NCBI GenBank assembly: GCA_027627225.1
Contig: CM051028.1
Coordinates: 23,432,364 to 23,496,363 of the forward strand
DNA: 64,000 bases
Source: Congeria kusceri
Taxonomy: Eukaryota; Mollusca; Bivalvia; Myida; Dreissenidae
Reading direction: 5' to 3'
The notes beneath the pieces are model-generated. The model saw only the letters and a program-made list of their open reading frames with translations, made no database searches and had not been told where the DNA came from. Of the stretch, positions 33,241 to 48,800 are shown in pieces. Within the stretch, counting starts at the first letter, position 1. Each line of letters opens with the position of its first letter. Made by a program: the position numbers and the translations under genes.

Positions 33241-35631
33241 TGTTGTGTATTAATTATTCTAATTAATAGCACAGTCATAAATCAGTTGACAACATTTTTA
33301 GTTGTTCTCAGAACAACTAAAGATACCGCAATTCCAAAATTTAATAGTCTAAGAACTATGATCCTAACAGCTTTAGGCCAGTCGTCTACGCGCAAGTAAG
33401 AAGTGCCGTTTTGAATATCGCTTAATTTGTCAAATGACAATCAATACGATCATGAATTTAATTAGAACATGACATGTTGGGTAAACTTAAGTCAACAACT
33501 TTCAATGTAGGATCAAATATGACTGTTCTCGCAGAAGAACACTAAAATAGTACGTTATGTAACGTCCTGATACATAAATGAATGAAAGTCTTAGGTCACG
33601 AGACGAGCCGAATAGCCAAAATTGAACCCGTACCTATTTATCTCGTTATCGCCGACTCATGTAAAGATTATTTGTTGAGTAGTAAATTTGTTTAGTAGGG
33701 AATGTGTATTACTCATTTTATTATTAACGTGGCCGTCATAATAACGATAAAGAACAGTTCAGCGATTATTACGCAATAGCGGTTGATTTTTACGGATCAT
33801 TCCGGATATAGTCGATGTATCACGATTGAGTCGGATACACTAATAATATCAGAAACCACAATAAGCAGAATTTTCTTAGCGCAGCTTCGTTGCGTCGATA
33901 GCCTAGTGGATAGCATGTCGGACTTGCATTCTGAAGGACCAGGGTTCGATTCCCGGCAGGGGTTGAGATTTTTTTCATATACTATTTGACACTTTTGCTA
34001 CTCATGATGCTTTCTTAATTGAAAGGGAATACATTTTAAGAAATTTCCCAAAGAAACCAACAATATTTTGATAGTAACTTCATTCAAAGAACTTAAAACA
34101 CTTGCTAATACGGTTGAAAAGCTTGTAGCACAGTCTTTGCATTAATATACTGTTTAATATTTTTATTATTCATCATCTTGTTTGTTTTTAAGGTTAATAT
34201 TGAGTTTTGTTCAACTCCACAGGTTTTGATCTTCGACAGCGTAATCATTTGTCTTCCACAGAGAGTGTCCGGTTATGAAACGCATAATTGTCGTTTTTCA
34301 CTATAATTATACATGTTTATCCAGATTATGTGTGTTAGTAATTAATATTTAATGTCGGAATGTCAAATAGGAATGTCATTTAATTAATATATGTTTGTAG
34401 CCCAAAGAAAGAGCATGCAATTGAAAATCGGACAAATAATTTGTCTTATTAGGTTTCTTGCCCGACATTGTTTTTTCATTTTAAATTAATTTTCTTGAAA
34501 GGCTTTAAATATAGTGTACTCGTACATAGTTTTAAGCTGCTGAAAGTGACTTTATCTAGTTTTTACACCTGATTACGTTTTAAATACTGGCGTACTAATT
34601 ACAATGGACCTACATTTCTCAGCTACACATATTGAATTGAGACAATTTAAAACGGCATGATTGAGAAAAAACAACATAATTACACAATGACGATATATTT
34701 ATTTCAAAATTTGATTTACATGTTTACAAAGCAATATTGTATTTAAACTTGCCATTTTGAATAGTATATATCACTTAGCAATGTTCAAGTCATATTTATA
34801 ATATTGAACAAATGTTATAGTAAATACGTAAATGAATATTTTCTTTTAAACATTTACAACCACTGTATTTAAGGTGACGTATATCATCCCTATCTAATTG
34901 CCCAGACTGTCTATGATGTGCCTTGTGTTACGCAATAGCGAACAGCTGGAGTTCCTTCAGCGCTTTGATATTATAAGCATTCACACATTGGCATGTTACT
35001 CTAAGTACACAGACTAATAGAATGAAGCTACTGCTATCAGAGAGGGCTTATCATGTATACGTCATTCCAGGTATTTACTGACAAGAGTTTCAGTGGCTAC
35101 ACACTGTACACACTGAATATACAACAAAAAGATAAATGGAATGAATTTAGAACTGTTTTGTAGTCTACTTACTGTTGATTGTGACGCATTTTCAGGTATG
35201 TTACTATGTAGGTATATGTACTACAAGTGACAACGAATGTATGACTCCATTAAAAAGTATAAACATATAAATAACATAAGTGAACTAAATTTTTTCATTG
35301 CGTCATAATGTTATGTTATTATCCGTACAGTTTTCTGACGTAGTCTTAAGCGACAGAAATAAAGAGTTTGAGATTAATAATGGTGAAATGAAATACAGCT
35401 TTCAGAAAAAGTTACAATGACCGAATTAAGTGACTTAAAATGTTATGTAGTGTGTTTGATAAACATCAGCTGACCATAGCTTTCATCAAATGAACGTGAA
35501 AATAAACTACTCAGACCAACAAAATATTACGAAGAATAAAAGGCAATTTGATAGGCAAATGTGCAATTCATATAAAGTTCCATATATCTATATCAGAAAC
35601 ACAATGTACTCTACTTATTTCAGTTATTTAC
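33241..35631. other. Mostly unassigned; right part of a possible LTR at the left edge
   Basis: The first several hundred bases would be the LTR of the minus-strand Gypsy element if the primer-binding site is correctly placed. No paired LTR could be recognised, so this is tentative. The rest shows nothing except one tRNA-like module. Confidence 0.4.
33892..33966 (+). tRNA. tRNA-like sequence, Ala(TGC)-style loop, probably tRNA-derived
   Basis: A box TAGCCTAGTGGATAGCATG, anticodon stem TCGGA/TCTGA pairs around loop CTTGCAT (anticodon TGC), B box GGTTCGATTCCC. The acceptor arms GCGTCGA and CAGGGGT do not pair, so it is likely a tRNA pseudogene or SINE part. Confidence 0.5.
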
Positions 35632-35872
35632 TATGGAAGCGTCCTGTGCCAGGTATATTTTTTATCTCGTAATTACGACTTTTTATCTCGTAATAACGAC
35701 TTAGTGTTAGTATTAGCACTTTGAGAATTACCTCCCCTTATTCTCAAGTCACCTGTTTTCCTTAATATGGCGAAAAAATGACATGGTTTTATTTTTTAAA
35801 TCAAAGGACATCCCAGTAACAGTAGCAATAGCAGCATCAGTAGCAGAATCTGCAAAAGCAGCAGTAGTAGTT

Positions 35873-37000
<1,128 letters not shown>

Positions 37001-37157
37001 CATGAAAAAAATCTATATTAAATGAAGGTACATTAGAATTATATCTTATGTATTTTTTCATACACACAGACAGACAGAGAGTGTACTTTTGGTACAATTT
37101 CGATCTAGAATAAAAAACTTATATCACACATGGCTTATGCGTCATCACTACACTCTT

Positions 37158-37368
37158 AAGTCGTAATTACGACTTTTTATCTCGTAATTACGACTTGTGT
37201 ATGTCATAATTACGACTTAGTAACTCGTAATTACGAGATATTATGTCGTAATTACAAAATACAAAGTCGTAATTACGAGACACTATGTCATAATTACGAG
37301 ATAAAAAGTAGTAATTCCGAGATAGTAAGTCGTAATTACGAGATACTAAGTCGTAATTACGAGATAAG
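37158..37368. repeat. Palindromic GTCGTAATTACGAC tandem repeat
   Basis: About ten units built on the perfect palindrome TCGTAATTACGA separated by TTTTTATC, TATGTC or AACTCG-type spacers. Related units occur at 35664-35702. Confidence 0.92.
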
Positions 37369-38195
37369 TTTTCTATTATTGAATATTTTTTAATTATTTT
37401 TATTTTTACACCTGGCCCCAGGACGCTTCCGTAAGTTACTGAAAATCAAGCGTTCGTTTTTATATTTGCCGTTCTGAAGCAAAGTTAATACATTTATCAC
37501 ATCATATTAGTAAAATAAATAAGTAAAAACCATATAATGTATTTATACTTCGCATATGACGAGACATTCTTGCGCGTGCATTTAAAAATAAATGCATGTG
37601 TGTATATTTTTACTTTTTGATTTATTTACATTATGTACACGAAATATGAAGCAATATGTGTAACAAACGGTATCCGGACAAAAGCTCTTGCCCAAAAGCC
37701 TCTTGGTCTAAAAATGCACACATCGTCATAAGCTTCTCTGTAATTTGACAGAGTGGATATAGCCCCTTGGTAGATTTAACAGGGTGGACAAAAGACCCTT
37801 GTTAGATATGACAGAGTGGACAAAAGTCCCTTGATTATTTACCCTTGTATTCCTTGAAATATAAAGTTTTATTTATTCATAAAAAGGTCATTTGCAAATA
37901 AACAGATAGAATAAAATGTTGTAAGTTGAAGTTATCTGTACTTAAATGCAATTAATACAAATTATAAAAAAATAGGTTCAAGTTGTGAACAATGGATTGC
38001 AATTAAGGCGTAAAAATATGTTTTTCTGGTTACTTGACCGACCCCAAAAAGGCCCAGACCCTACAACCATTTTATTGAGTTTGTCAGATATTTTTTTGTT
38101 TTATTTACCCTTTTCCAATAACAGAATGTTTTTAGGTAAATAAGTGTTTTGTTTTGATAGCATCCACTTCAAAACAATGTTTAAGGATATTACCA

Positions 38196-38196
<1 letters not shown>

Positions 38197-38266
<70 letters not shown>
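38197..38266. repeat. AAT microsatellite
   Basis: About 23 AAT units. Confidence 0.95.
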
Positions 38267-38268
<2 letters not shown>

Positions 38269-38499
38269 CCCTACCTACCTAATCTAATTTGTTGGGGCAT
38301 GTAACCTTAAACAAACATAATTTTTTTACGCCTTATGAAAATTTTCCCTTTGATGAACAAAATTTTCTGTTGAACTGCATGCACAATATACAATATCAGA
38401 AAGGAGCTTTTGTCCACTATTTTATAATCATCAAGGGACTTTTTCAATTAACTTTCGTTATTTTAAAGACAAAGTAACAAACGTTTTAAATCGCGCAAT

Positions 38500-39060
38500 T
38501 TATGCCCCAAAAGGTGTCGCGGGGTTTGGGGTGGTTGAGTGCATGTGTGTTATGTCCGTTCGGATTTTCGTTCCCGCTATATCACTTTTAAATGCCTGAA
38601 TGGATTCTAATTATTACTTCAGATTATTATTCCCCCAGACCAGAGGATGTGTCGCTGACATCACCACGCTCGTCCGTCAAAGGTCAAGTTCACAATTTAA
38701 GGTCAAAATTTCAAACGAATTTCGTTTTCGCTCTGCAACTTGTAAATGTCTTGAATGATTTTAATATATTTTAATAACTTCATATTTCCCATGATCAGAT
38801 GAAGTGTACATGACATATATTTTTCTGTCAAAGGTCAAGGTCACAATTCAAGGTCAAAGGTCAAATATTTCTTTGGGGCATACTTTTTTTGTGGCATGGA
38901 GGAATTTGAAATAATTTGGCAGAAATAATCACCATCATGAAAAGGTAACCGTGCTCAAGAACCAGGCCTTTAGTTAAGAGGTCAAGGTCACACCTAGAGG
39001 TAAAGGTCAAAGTTAGATTTCATATTTGTGTCCGGGCTATTCATTCTACGTGCAAAGAAT
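38500..39060. repeat. Dispersed repeat rich in AGGTCA half-sites
   Basis: Multiple TCAAGGTCA and AAAGGTCAA motifs (38675-38715, 38825-38870, 38975-39015) on a degenerate ~105-110 bp period, next to TTATGCCCC. Related to the repeats at 49470, 53522 and 63240. Confidence 0.7.
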
Positions 39061-39478
39061 AAACGAATGCATTTTATAGATTATGTTTACTTTACTATTG
39101 ACGCAGTTGAAGTTTTCATTGACTGGTAGTGTTCATTAAACGCATATGAACATCAGTGATTTCAATCAGAAACTTCATACCAAAGCTAGGGGTTATTTTT
39201 TTTGCAAAAACGAACCCAATCCATAGGTTGAAGATACTTTGGACACGTATATTGTGCAACATACCGGTAATTTAATTATTTTTTTTAATGATCTCGTATT
39301 AGCAGGGTTCGTACAACTGGTTGTTAAAAACTTAAATATTGGACTGTCGGGCTGGGGGAATATATGATCATGGTATTCAGTTAATTAAGAGTATCATTTT
39401 GTGAGTACAAAGAAATGAAAAACCAACAACAACAAAAACCACAACAGTTTTGTTAAGTAAAGACAGCTGTCATAAAAC

Positions 39479-39480
39479 TG

Positions 39481-39513
<33 letters not shown>
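39479..39513. repeat. CTA microsatellite
   Basis: About 11 CTA units, 240 bp upstream of the PACS start codon. Confidence 0.9.
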
Positions 39514-39755
39514 GTACTACCACTATATGATAAGGCTGCTTACTACGAAATAACTAGTTAAGTAGTTAAGTAGATTAGCTACTATTATACTATGTCCAAC
39601 AGAGGATTTTGCGGAGTACCTCATCGAAGTCGAAGACTACCTGTACTAGGGATATATACGGTTTTTGGCAACACTCTCGATTTGTAACCGGTTGAGTCGA
39701 TTGTAATCAAGTAATTTTTGAACAGCGCATGCGTAAATCAAAATAGAAGAAAAAC

Positions 39756-39865
39756 ATGGCGGACAAGTACGACAGTTCGTCTGCCCAAAGTGGACAAAAA
39801 GTTGTGTCCATGAAAATATTCGCCTCAGTTGAGGTTGAAAAATCTTCCCCAAATTGCGTCCCTAG
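39756..39865 (+). CDS. PACS exon 1 (start codon)
   Basis: Begins [18 protein letters not shown], then [19 protein letters not shown], the hallmark N-terminus of the PACS cargo-binding region. Donor AG|GTATTA, phase 2. The ATG at 39756 is the first in frame after AGAAGAAAAAC; no upstream extension is needed. Confidence 0.9.
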
Positions 39866-42800
39866 GTATTAAAGTATTAATTTGCATCCCTTCTTTTTTT
39901 TCCCAACGTAAATAAAAAACAACAACACCTATTTGAAATAGGTTGATGTTTCATGAAAAAGAAAATAAAAACAATAATATGTCAAAGTCTGAGATTGCTT
40001 GCACAATGTTGAATTTGCAGTTATATTAATGAATTGTCGATTCTGTATTTAAGCACCTTTAACTAGGCGACATATTATGTCTGATTGAGAGATTCACTAG
40101 CATGGCTACATGATTTTTTGGGGATGATTTGATCATGAATCCCAATATATTTCCTAGAAGATACATAGTTTCTGATTACAAAACTGAAACGAGCATGAAA
40201 ATATCTTACTTGGAAGTGAAGTTATGAAAATTTTTTTCCAGCACCTGTCAAAGTGCAATAAAACGTTATACAAGAAAAAAACATGAAAAGTCAGCCCAAC
40301 TATGAATTTGTGTTTATAAAGCTGAAAACTATGGGGGGAAATGTATTTTATAAATGGTGCATGTTTTCTGATTACAAAATTGTAATAAAATCATAATTAT
40401 CTCACTTAGAAGTGTTGTTATGACTATTTTTGTACACCACCCGTAAGGCTGCAATAAGACGCAAATTGGGAAAAGACATGAAAACTGAAGACTACTGTCA
40501 TATTTTTCATTATTAAGATAAAACACGTAGCCAAAATGTAATTTTGTAAAGGTGCATGTTTCCTGATTACAAAACTGAAATAAAATTTAATTTATCTCAC
40601 ATAGAAGTGTTGTTATGACTATTTTTGTACATCATCCGTCAAGGTGCAATAAATGTAATGCAAAAACAACATAAACAGTAATACCAACTATGAGTTTTTA
40701 TTATTAGGCTGAATACATAATGTCCATGTGTGCAGCCTAATTTTAAAAACTAGTTTGTATGATTGTTCATGTTTCTTGCATTACATTTTATTGATGGGTT
40801 TATCAAAATCAGCTGTTCTTTATGTGACTTGTTTTGCCGCAATGATTTTTAAATAAAAAAATGATATATAGTCAACATTTTACTTATTCGTTTGCAGCTG
40901 TAACACATGTTTTATGCAACTTTGTTTTTAATGCATATATCAAATCAGAAAGACATATACTTACAATATCAAATTGACAAGTGTCTGCTAGTAATTACTA
41001 ATTAGTATTTATTTATTTTATTAATATTATTAATTTAATAATTAATTATTAAATTAATAATAATAATTAACAATTATTGTGCCCCAATTTAGTTCTTAAC
41101 CGTACTCTAAAGATGTGTGTAAAACGGTGTATATTTCAGCAATTGGAAAATTTATAGCGATTGCTCGTAAATATCCAGTTTAACATTAATTGAAATACCA
41201 GACTGACAGATATACGAACCGACTGGGTACGAATTGTTTGGACGTAATTGGTTGTATAATTCATATAATTAAACAATTAACAACGCATATGCCCTTGTTT
41301 AACATATAGGATCCATCTTAATACATGCAATATATCCCTACTAGTGTGTCGACAGCAAATATATCTCAAATATTGATATTTCTTCCGTATTGTTATTCGT
41401 ACACACCGCCGCCATCTTCGAATTGCGTTCAGTTAACATGGGTTTGGAAAAGACCCATAAACAATAACTTTGCTGTTAAATTCGTTCTAAAGAAAGGTAG
41501 CATTTAATAAAAAAACAAATTCATTGTTAAATATGTAGACTGAAATCCAGCGAAATCCTCTTTTTTTTAAAGAAATATTGGATTTTATACTTTTTCAGCG
41601 ATTTTTCGTATCTGAAAATAATACTCACGTGGATTGTTTTATGGTTTTCCCGGTATTTCATCATCTTATTACTATATGCAAAGTAGATTGGTTCCAGAAA
41701 TTTACGTTTTATATGAGTGTAAGACCGAAATAAAATGGTCCCAGCGTTGGGCCGCTTTTCGCCACTAATTAATATTCATGAACTTCCTCCAAGGGACACT
41801 ACTCTCGCTGCTTTGGCATCGCTAGATTCACAGTCACATTTGTTTTTCAGATCTCAGTTTTTTTATGCCAAAATTCAGCATCATTCCCGTATCGAAAAAG
41901 TATATAATTTTCCCCCATTTTAGGCCCAAATTCCCAGTAACGAATTGCCATTAAATTTATTTTAGTTTTTGTTAATGGGAGTAATTTTCAGGCATCAAAC
42001 TTACTTTAACACCGTTGCAAATGGTGAATGATAAAATCCGAACAACTCCACATGGTCATGTTAATGACCGTTTTGAATTATCTAATTCCCGATTATTTTA
42101 TTTGATAATAAAACTTCATTTATATATAGTTAACCGCTAGCTTAAATTCCCCCCACCTGAGGATACAGGTAATCTTCCCCCAAACTAGAGAGAGACCCCA
42201 GTTTTGGATCCTCAAGTGGCTGGACCATGTTGACCCAACACTATGACTCGTGTAGATATTTGTCAGTTTTGGATCCTCAAGTGGCTGGACCATGTTGACC
42301 CAACACTATGACTCGTGTAGATATTTGTCAGTTTTGGATCCTCAAGTGGCTGGACCATGTTGACCCAACACTTTGACTCGTGTAGATATTTGTCAGTTTT
42401 GGATCCTCAAGTGGCTGGACCATGTTGACCCAACACTATGACTCGTGTAGATATTTGTCAGTTTTGGATCCTCAAGTGGCTGGACCATGTTGACCCAACA
42501 CTATGACTCGTGTAGATATTTGTCAGTTTTGGATCCTCAAGTGGCTGGACCATGTTGACCCAACACTATGACTCGTGTAGATATTTGTCAGTTTTGGATC
42601 CTCAAGTGGCTGGACCATGTTGACCCAACACTATGACTCGTGTAGATATTTGTCAGTTTTGGATCCTCAAGTGGCTGGACCATGTTGACCCAACACTTTG
42701 ACTAGTGTAGATATTTGTCAGTTTTGGATCCTCAAGTGGCTGGACCATGTTGACCCAACACTATGACTCGTGTAGATATTTGTCAGTTTTGGATCCTCAA

Positions 42801-45800
42801 GTGGCTGGACCATGTTGACCCAACACTTTGACTCGTGTAGATATTTGTCAGTTTTGGATCCTCAAGTGGCTGGACCATGTTGACCCAACACTAGGACTCG
42901 TGTAGATATTTGTCAGTTTTGGATCCTCAAGTGGCTGGACCATGTTGACCCAACACTATGACTCGTGTAGATATTTGTCAGTTTTGGATCCTCAAGTGGC
43001 TGGACCATGTTGACCCAACACTAGGACTCGTGTAGATATTTGTCAGTTTTGGATCCTCAAGTGGCTGGACCATGTTGACCCAACACTATGACTCGTGTAG
43101 ATATTTGTCAGTTTTGGATCCTCAAGTGGCTGGACCATGTTGACCCAACACTATGACTCGTGTAGATATTTGTCAGTTTTGGATCCTCAAGTGGCTGGAC
43201 CATGTTGACCCAACTCTATGACTCGTGTAGATATTTGTCAGTTTTGGATCCTCAAGTGGCTGGACCATGTTGACCCAACACTATGACTCGTGTAGATATT
43301 TGTCAGTTTTGGATCCTCAAGTGGCTGGACCATGTTGACCCAACGCTATGACTCGTGTAGATATTTGTCAGTTTTGGATCCTCAAGTGGCTGGACCATGT
43401 TGACCCAACACTATGACTCGTGTAGATATTTGTCAGTTTTGGATCCTCAAGTGGCTGGACCATGTTGACCCAACACTATGACTCATGTAGATATTTGTAA
43501 GTTTTGGATCCTCAAGTGGCTGGACCATGTTGACCCAACGCTATGACTCGTGTAGATATTTGTCAGTTTTGGATCCTCAAGTGGCTGGACCATGTTGACC
43601 CAACACTATGACTCGTGTAGATATTTGTCAGTTTTGGATCCTCAAGTGGCTGGACCATGTTGACCCAACACTATGACTCGTGTAGATATTTGTCAGTTTT
43701 GGATCCTCAAGTGGCTGGACCATGTTGACCCAACGCTATGACTCGTGTAGATATTTGTGAAGTACATGCCAAGCTAAACCTACACACGTCTGTATTTTGA
43801 CACAAATTAAGATTCATGCTGTTTAATTTTTGAAGAAAACTTGTGTCAACCTCCCCATAATGTCACAGTAAACCAGATCAGGTTTTTATTTTTTAAATTT
43901 AACTTTGCAGACACTCCGGATCAGATTTTATCTCTAAACACTGTATATGCTCCAGCGTACTAAAAGCCTTTTAAATAATTATTCTTTTATTCAGTGACTG
44001 GAAAAGGATAATTCCATATGGGATAATTTCTCATCTCGACAAAAATCTATGGGCATTTTCAAAAATCTATGGGATTTCCTCTGGTTTTTATGGGATTTAC
44101 AGCAATTTTGTAAACGTCTGTTTGAATCAAGTAAAATACACCACACAGATGCTTGCGCTTATCACTTTCAGGGTGTAATGAGCGTCTGTTGATATTGTTT
44201 TTTAGACTGCCAAAATAATTGTATGTTTACCCCATTATTTAAAAATTGTTTGTTATCTGGAAGTTATAAGCACATCGTCATTGAGAGCCAGGTCTATTCT
44301 AGTGTTTCTGAAAAGGTCAAGTTTATACTGGGCTGTAGATAATTACTTAAATAACGGGTATTGGGACATATGACAGTTTATACTGAGATCCAACTGTCAC
44401 TCCAAAAATATTAGAAAAGAATGGCCTGTGCTGTTTTTAAATAATGCCCTGTTATTTTTTATGCGATTCATGAAGTCTTTCACGTCAGTCTCAGACATTA
44501 GAAACCAAAATAAAGTTCCCTTTGTATTTGTAAATGTTTTTAACCTTTCATAATTAAGCAGACTACAAATGTCTGTTTTAAAGGTTAAAAATATATCCAA
44601 AGTTGCACATATCCTTCTTCACCTTTTCAATGTTCTTACATTTAAATATATTGATGGTGTTAGTGGTGAGTTTTACTGTATTAAATTTAAAGGGTTTGCT
44701 CGAGCTGTGCACAGCTCTGTGTAAAGTAAGGTGTCAGTGTACCAGAATTTCACTCTGCATATGCAGGGCCTTCCCCAGGATTTTTTTCAGGCACCCCGGT
44801 CCCGAGAGGGTTGGCCTGGGGAGGGGTATCCCCTCCCTACGTGGAATTTTTTTTCTAGGCATGTATCAAATGACGTTATCTGGTACGTTTTAGCTTTTAA
44901 AATTTAGGCAAACAGATTTTCATTTTTTGTAAACGTTTAAACGAAATGAAATAAACGAAACATCAACGTTAAACGGTATACCTCGAGCCTTTTAGAAGCA
45001 TCCGGCGTCAATTTTGTTGCGAAACTGAAAGTAACTAAGCTAATAATTTTTCCGGATGTTTATGTCCAGTGCGCATCCCTTTCGCACAGTGACGTCATGA
45101 TCAAACCAACTGTTCTCGTCGTTCTCGAATATTTAGGTTACACTCTATCTACTTACGGCGCCTTTTTTTGTTCGATTAATTATGCTCATGCGTTTAGTGT
45201 TTTAACACTGTTTTAATCGATACAACTGTTGAACATAGTACTGATTGGATAATAGGTGAATTGTAAAGATCTTGATTAAAATTATATATTTATAAAAATA
45301 CATGTTTTGTTCGTGCAAAAATGGCAGGAAAATTTCATCGTGCATGTCGTGCCTACGCGCGTCAAATGTTAGTAAAGCACATGGTCCGTACATGCACGCT
45401 TTCCATGCTTGGAACGTGACGTCATGGTTGTCAGCATACATTTTACGCTCTTTTGTAGACAACACGGTTTTAACATGGCATGCATGTAAAACAAGACAGC
45501 TTATTTTACGAAACTACAACAGTAACACTGGATAGGCTTTTCCAATTACGATTTCGTATTAGCGTATTTTAGACTGATTTTCGCAGTTTATTTTTTTATT
45601 GTAGTTATTAAATTTAGCAAATAAATAAGTGTGCATATTATAAAATAAGAAAGAGCGAGGGCTTGTTTTGACGCGAATATGAGGTTACTTGTGTGTGGAT
45701 ACATGCCGATTGTGCCGATTTGTCAATGTGGGGTTCACGGTGATTGATTGCGGCTTAGGAATAACTGCAAATTATTAAAATTTTTGGCGAAGTGACAGTC

Positions 45801-48800
45801 GCTTTTATCATTCACCGACTTGCTTGAGTGGGTGTACATGTTTCTAGAGTGAAAAACTGCCTTTATGATGCAAGAGATTAGCTTTCACAGCAGGTACTGT
45901 CGGTCTACTTCACTCAACAGAGCTGATTTTTTTATAAAATACGGGCGCCCTGGGCGATGTTTATAAGCGCATCACTAATTTAAGGCGCCCCGGGAATGTT
46001 CAAGTTAAAATTCAAGCGCCCTGGTCCCGGGGTGCTAAAACGGCCTGGGGAAGTCCCTGATATGGTAGGCTACAAATCAATGAGTTTTAGGAAAAATATT
46101 GAACTTGCCAAGAACACTTAGTTGCCATTCCTTTGAGACATATCAGAACAAAACCTGATTATAACTTCCTTAAAAATTCTTGCTTGTTATCCTATCGTCT
46201 GACAAAACAACTGGATAAAGTTATCTTAACAGTCTACTGCCAGTGTTTTTTTAACCTTAAGGGGAAAGGTGGCGGGGCCCTTCAGATGGGGAATTTTACG
46301 GCAAAAGGGGAGTTGTCTTTTCGAGAAGCATTATTAGATGTTTATATTCTACTTTGTTATAAAACATTAATCAATTGCTTTGCTACAAATGATATCTTAG
46401 ATTATCCTCTTACTTGGTTTGATGAAAAATTGCTGGGATTGTTACGAAAATGTCAATTTTTGTCCGATTTTGGTCAAAATTTTTTCAAAATAAAGTTTAC
46501 ATTCTGAGGGGAATTTTAATGCAAATATAGGGGAAAAAATATACTGTTTTAGCAGGGCAATAGGGCCGAATTTTGGCCCAAATTGACCCTAAAAAAAACA
46601 CTGACTGCTAACTGTGCTTTCTCCAGAAAGTGTTTGTCATACCTGTAGTGTGCATGTTCCAATGCTAATCAGTTTGTATTATTTTCCAGAAATTGTAGTT
46701 TACGTCTTACCAGATTGGTGGTGCTAAAGCCTTTGGAAAATGAGCCGACATCAGTTATAATAGCTATGAAAATGCAGGTAATTTGGTTGCTGTTTTTTAT
46801 ATAGGGTATGTTAATATATTTTTTATAGACTAAAGTGCATGAAATTTGATACCTAGGCTGTCATTATTAAATTAATAAATATTGAAAAAATTAAATGAAG
46901 CGTGTCGTTGGAAACCTGGGCTTATTGCATGTGGGTAAAGTGTCGTCCCAGATTAGCTAGTGCAGTCCACACGGGTTAATTCAGGACAACACTTTCCACC
47001 TACAGTGGATTTATCTCTAGAAGAGACTTCCTTGTAACAGAAAATACCATAACAGCGGAAAGTGTTGTCCTGGATTAGCATGTGTAGATTGCGCAGGCTA
47101 ATCTGGGACGACACTTTACGCACATGCATTAAGCCCGGGTTTCACACGACACGCCTAAAATATATAAAACATTTGTGTTAGCCTGTAAAATCAAAACAAT
47201 TACTTTAAATGCAAACATGCAATTCAGCGGATGAGATGAAATACCTAAATGGAAGTGTAATTATTGAAATATTGTTGTTACTGTATGACTGTAATTCTGT
47301 ACTTCTATTTAACTTTAGAGTTCCAAGAGGGTGCTACGTTCCAATGAAATTGAAATACCGAGTTCTGGAATAGCAGATGTTCAGTTAGATATATCATTTA
47401 TGCTTCAGGTAAAATATGTCATCTGTCATAAATTCATTATCGAATTGAAAAATTACTGCTACATTTCAAGCAGAGAGGTAAAGATACATTTGAGGCGTGT
47501 CATGGGAAACCCAGGCTTAATGCATCTGCGTAAAGTGTCATCCTGGATCAGCATGTGAGTCCGGACTGCACATGCTGATCCGGGACGACACTACGCACAC
47601 GCATTAAGCCCGATTTTCCCACAACATGCTACATTTGTTTTGTTTAGGGCTTGTTTCTTTGTCTCACTATCTGCAATTGATAAGGATTCACATGGTTAAA
47701 TTGTATTTGGAATTCTGTTGACTTTACATGTAGCAATGTTACAGACCTTTAAGGGAAATAGTATATAACCACCTGTGCTGGGGTAGTGAGAATCATATGA
47801 CGTAAATGAATGCGGCCCAAAACCCCCCACTTTTTTCAGTATCCCCACTTCCTGAAGAGGGATGGCAACAAACTGCAAGTGATGCTGCAGAGAAGGAAAC
47901 GCTACAAGAATCGGCCCATTATAGGCTACAAGACCCTGGCTGTTGGGCACCTGAACATGGCAGAGGTGATTGTCACCCAGTCATTAGTTTTGAGCGAATC
48001 AGTATGAATGCTTAAAAAATTACAGATCGAATGGTCCTTTCACAATAAAAATAAATGTTTTTGACATCGACAGTTGCTGAGTTGTTGTAAAAAAAGTTGC
48101 TGTTCATGTACATGTTTATATATGAATGCCACACAGTGTGATTATATTAAATGGCACTTGCATACATTATCACAATTGTTGCTTAAAATAATGAATTCCT
48201 TATTCAAATTATATGTCTCTCACCTAGCTATGCCCTTAGTTTGATAGCTCGTGATTTGTAACAAATACATGTTTTTGACGATCCTGGCTAATGTATACTA
48301 CCATATTTTTGGTGATTGATGTTGATTCTGTCATTAAGGAATACAGTTGTTTTTACAAAACATGTCTGTCAGATAATGAAGTCCTGACTTCCTGAATAGC
48401 TACGCACGTTGTCAATCAAATATTGTTGATCACACAAGTGCTACATGCCAGTGTTTTTTTTCACCCTGGGGGAAAGGTGGCGGGGTCATTCAGATGGGGA
48501 ATTTTATAGCAAAAGGGGATTTTTTTTCGAAAAGCATTATTAAATGTTTATATTCTCCTTTGTTATAAAACATTAACAAATTGTTTTGCTACTAGTGACA
48601 ACTGAGATTAACTTGCTTTCATACAATTGCTGGGATTGTTTACGAAAACTCCTCTATCTTAGCCAATTTTTGTACGATTTTGGTCATTTATTTTTTCAAA
48701 ATAAAGCTGACATTCTGAGGGGAATGTTAAGGTAATTATAGGGGGGAAAAAAAAACTTTTTGAGCAGGGGAATGGGGCCGAAATTCGGCCCCAAATTGGC

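Noticed and set aside
33241..33800. Complete LTR of the Gypsy element
   Set aside because: A primer-binding-like sequence is next to it, but no second LTR copy was found, so limits cannot be set.
39646..39852. 68-codon minus-strand ORF
   Set aside because: Antisense shadow of PACS exon 1.
42201..43760. Possible CRISPR or coding repeat array
   Set aside because: Period of 65 bp without unique spacers, and no frame stays open through the units.
47810..48007. Exon 4 reading through to the stop at 48015
   Set aside because: Sequence after GCAGAG stops matching PACS; the GT donor at 47966 joins exactly to exon 5 (MAE|VLQH), as in known PACS proteins.
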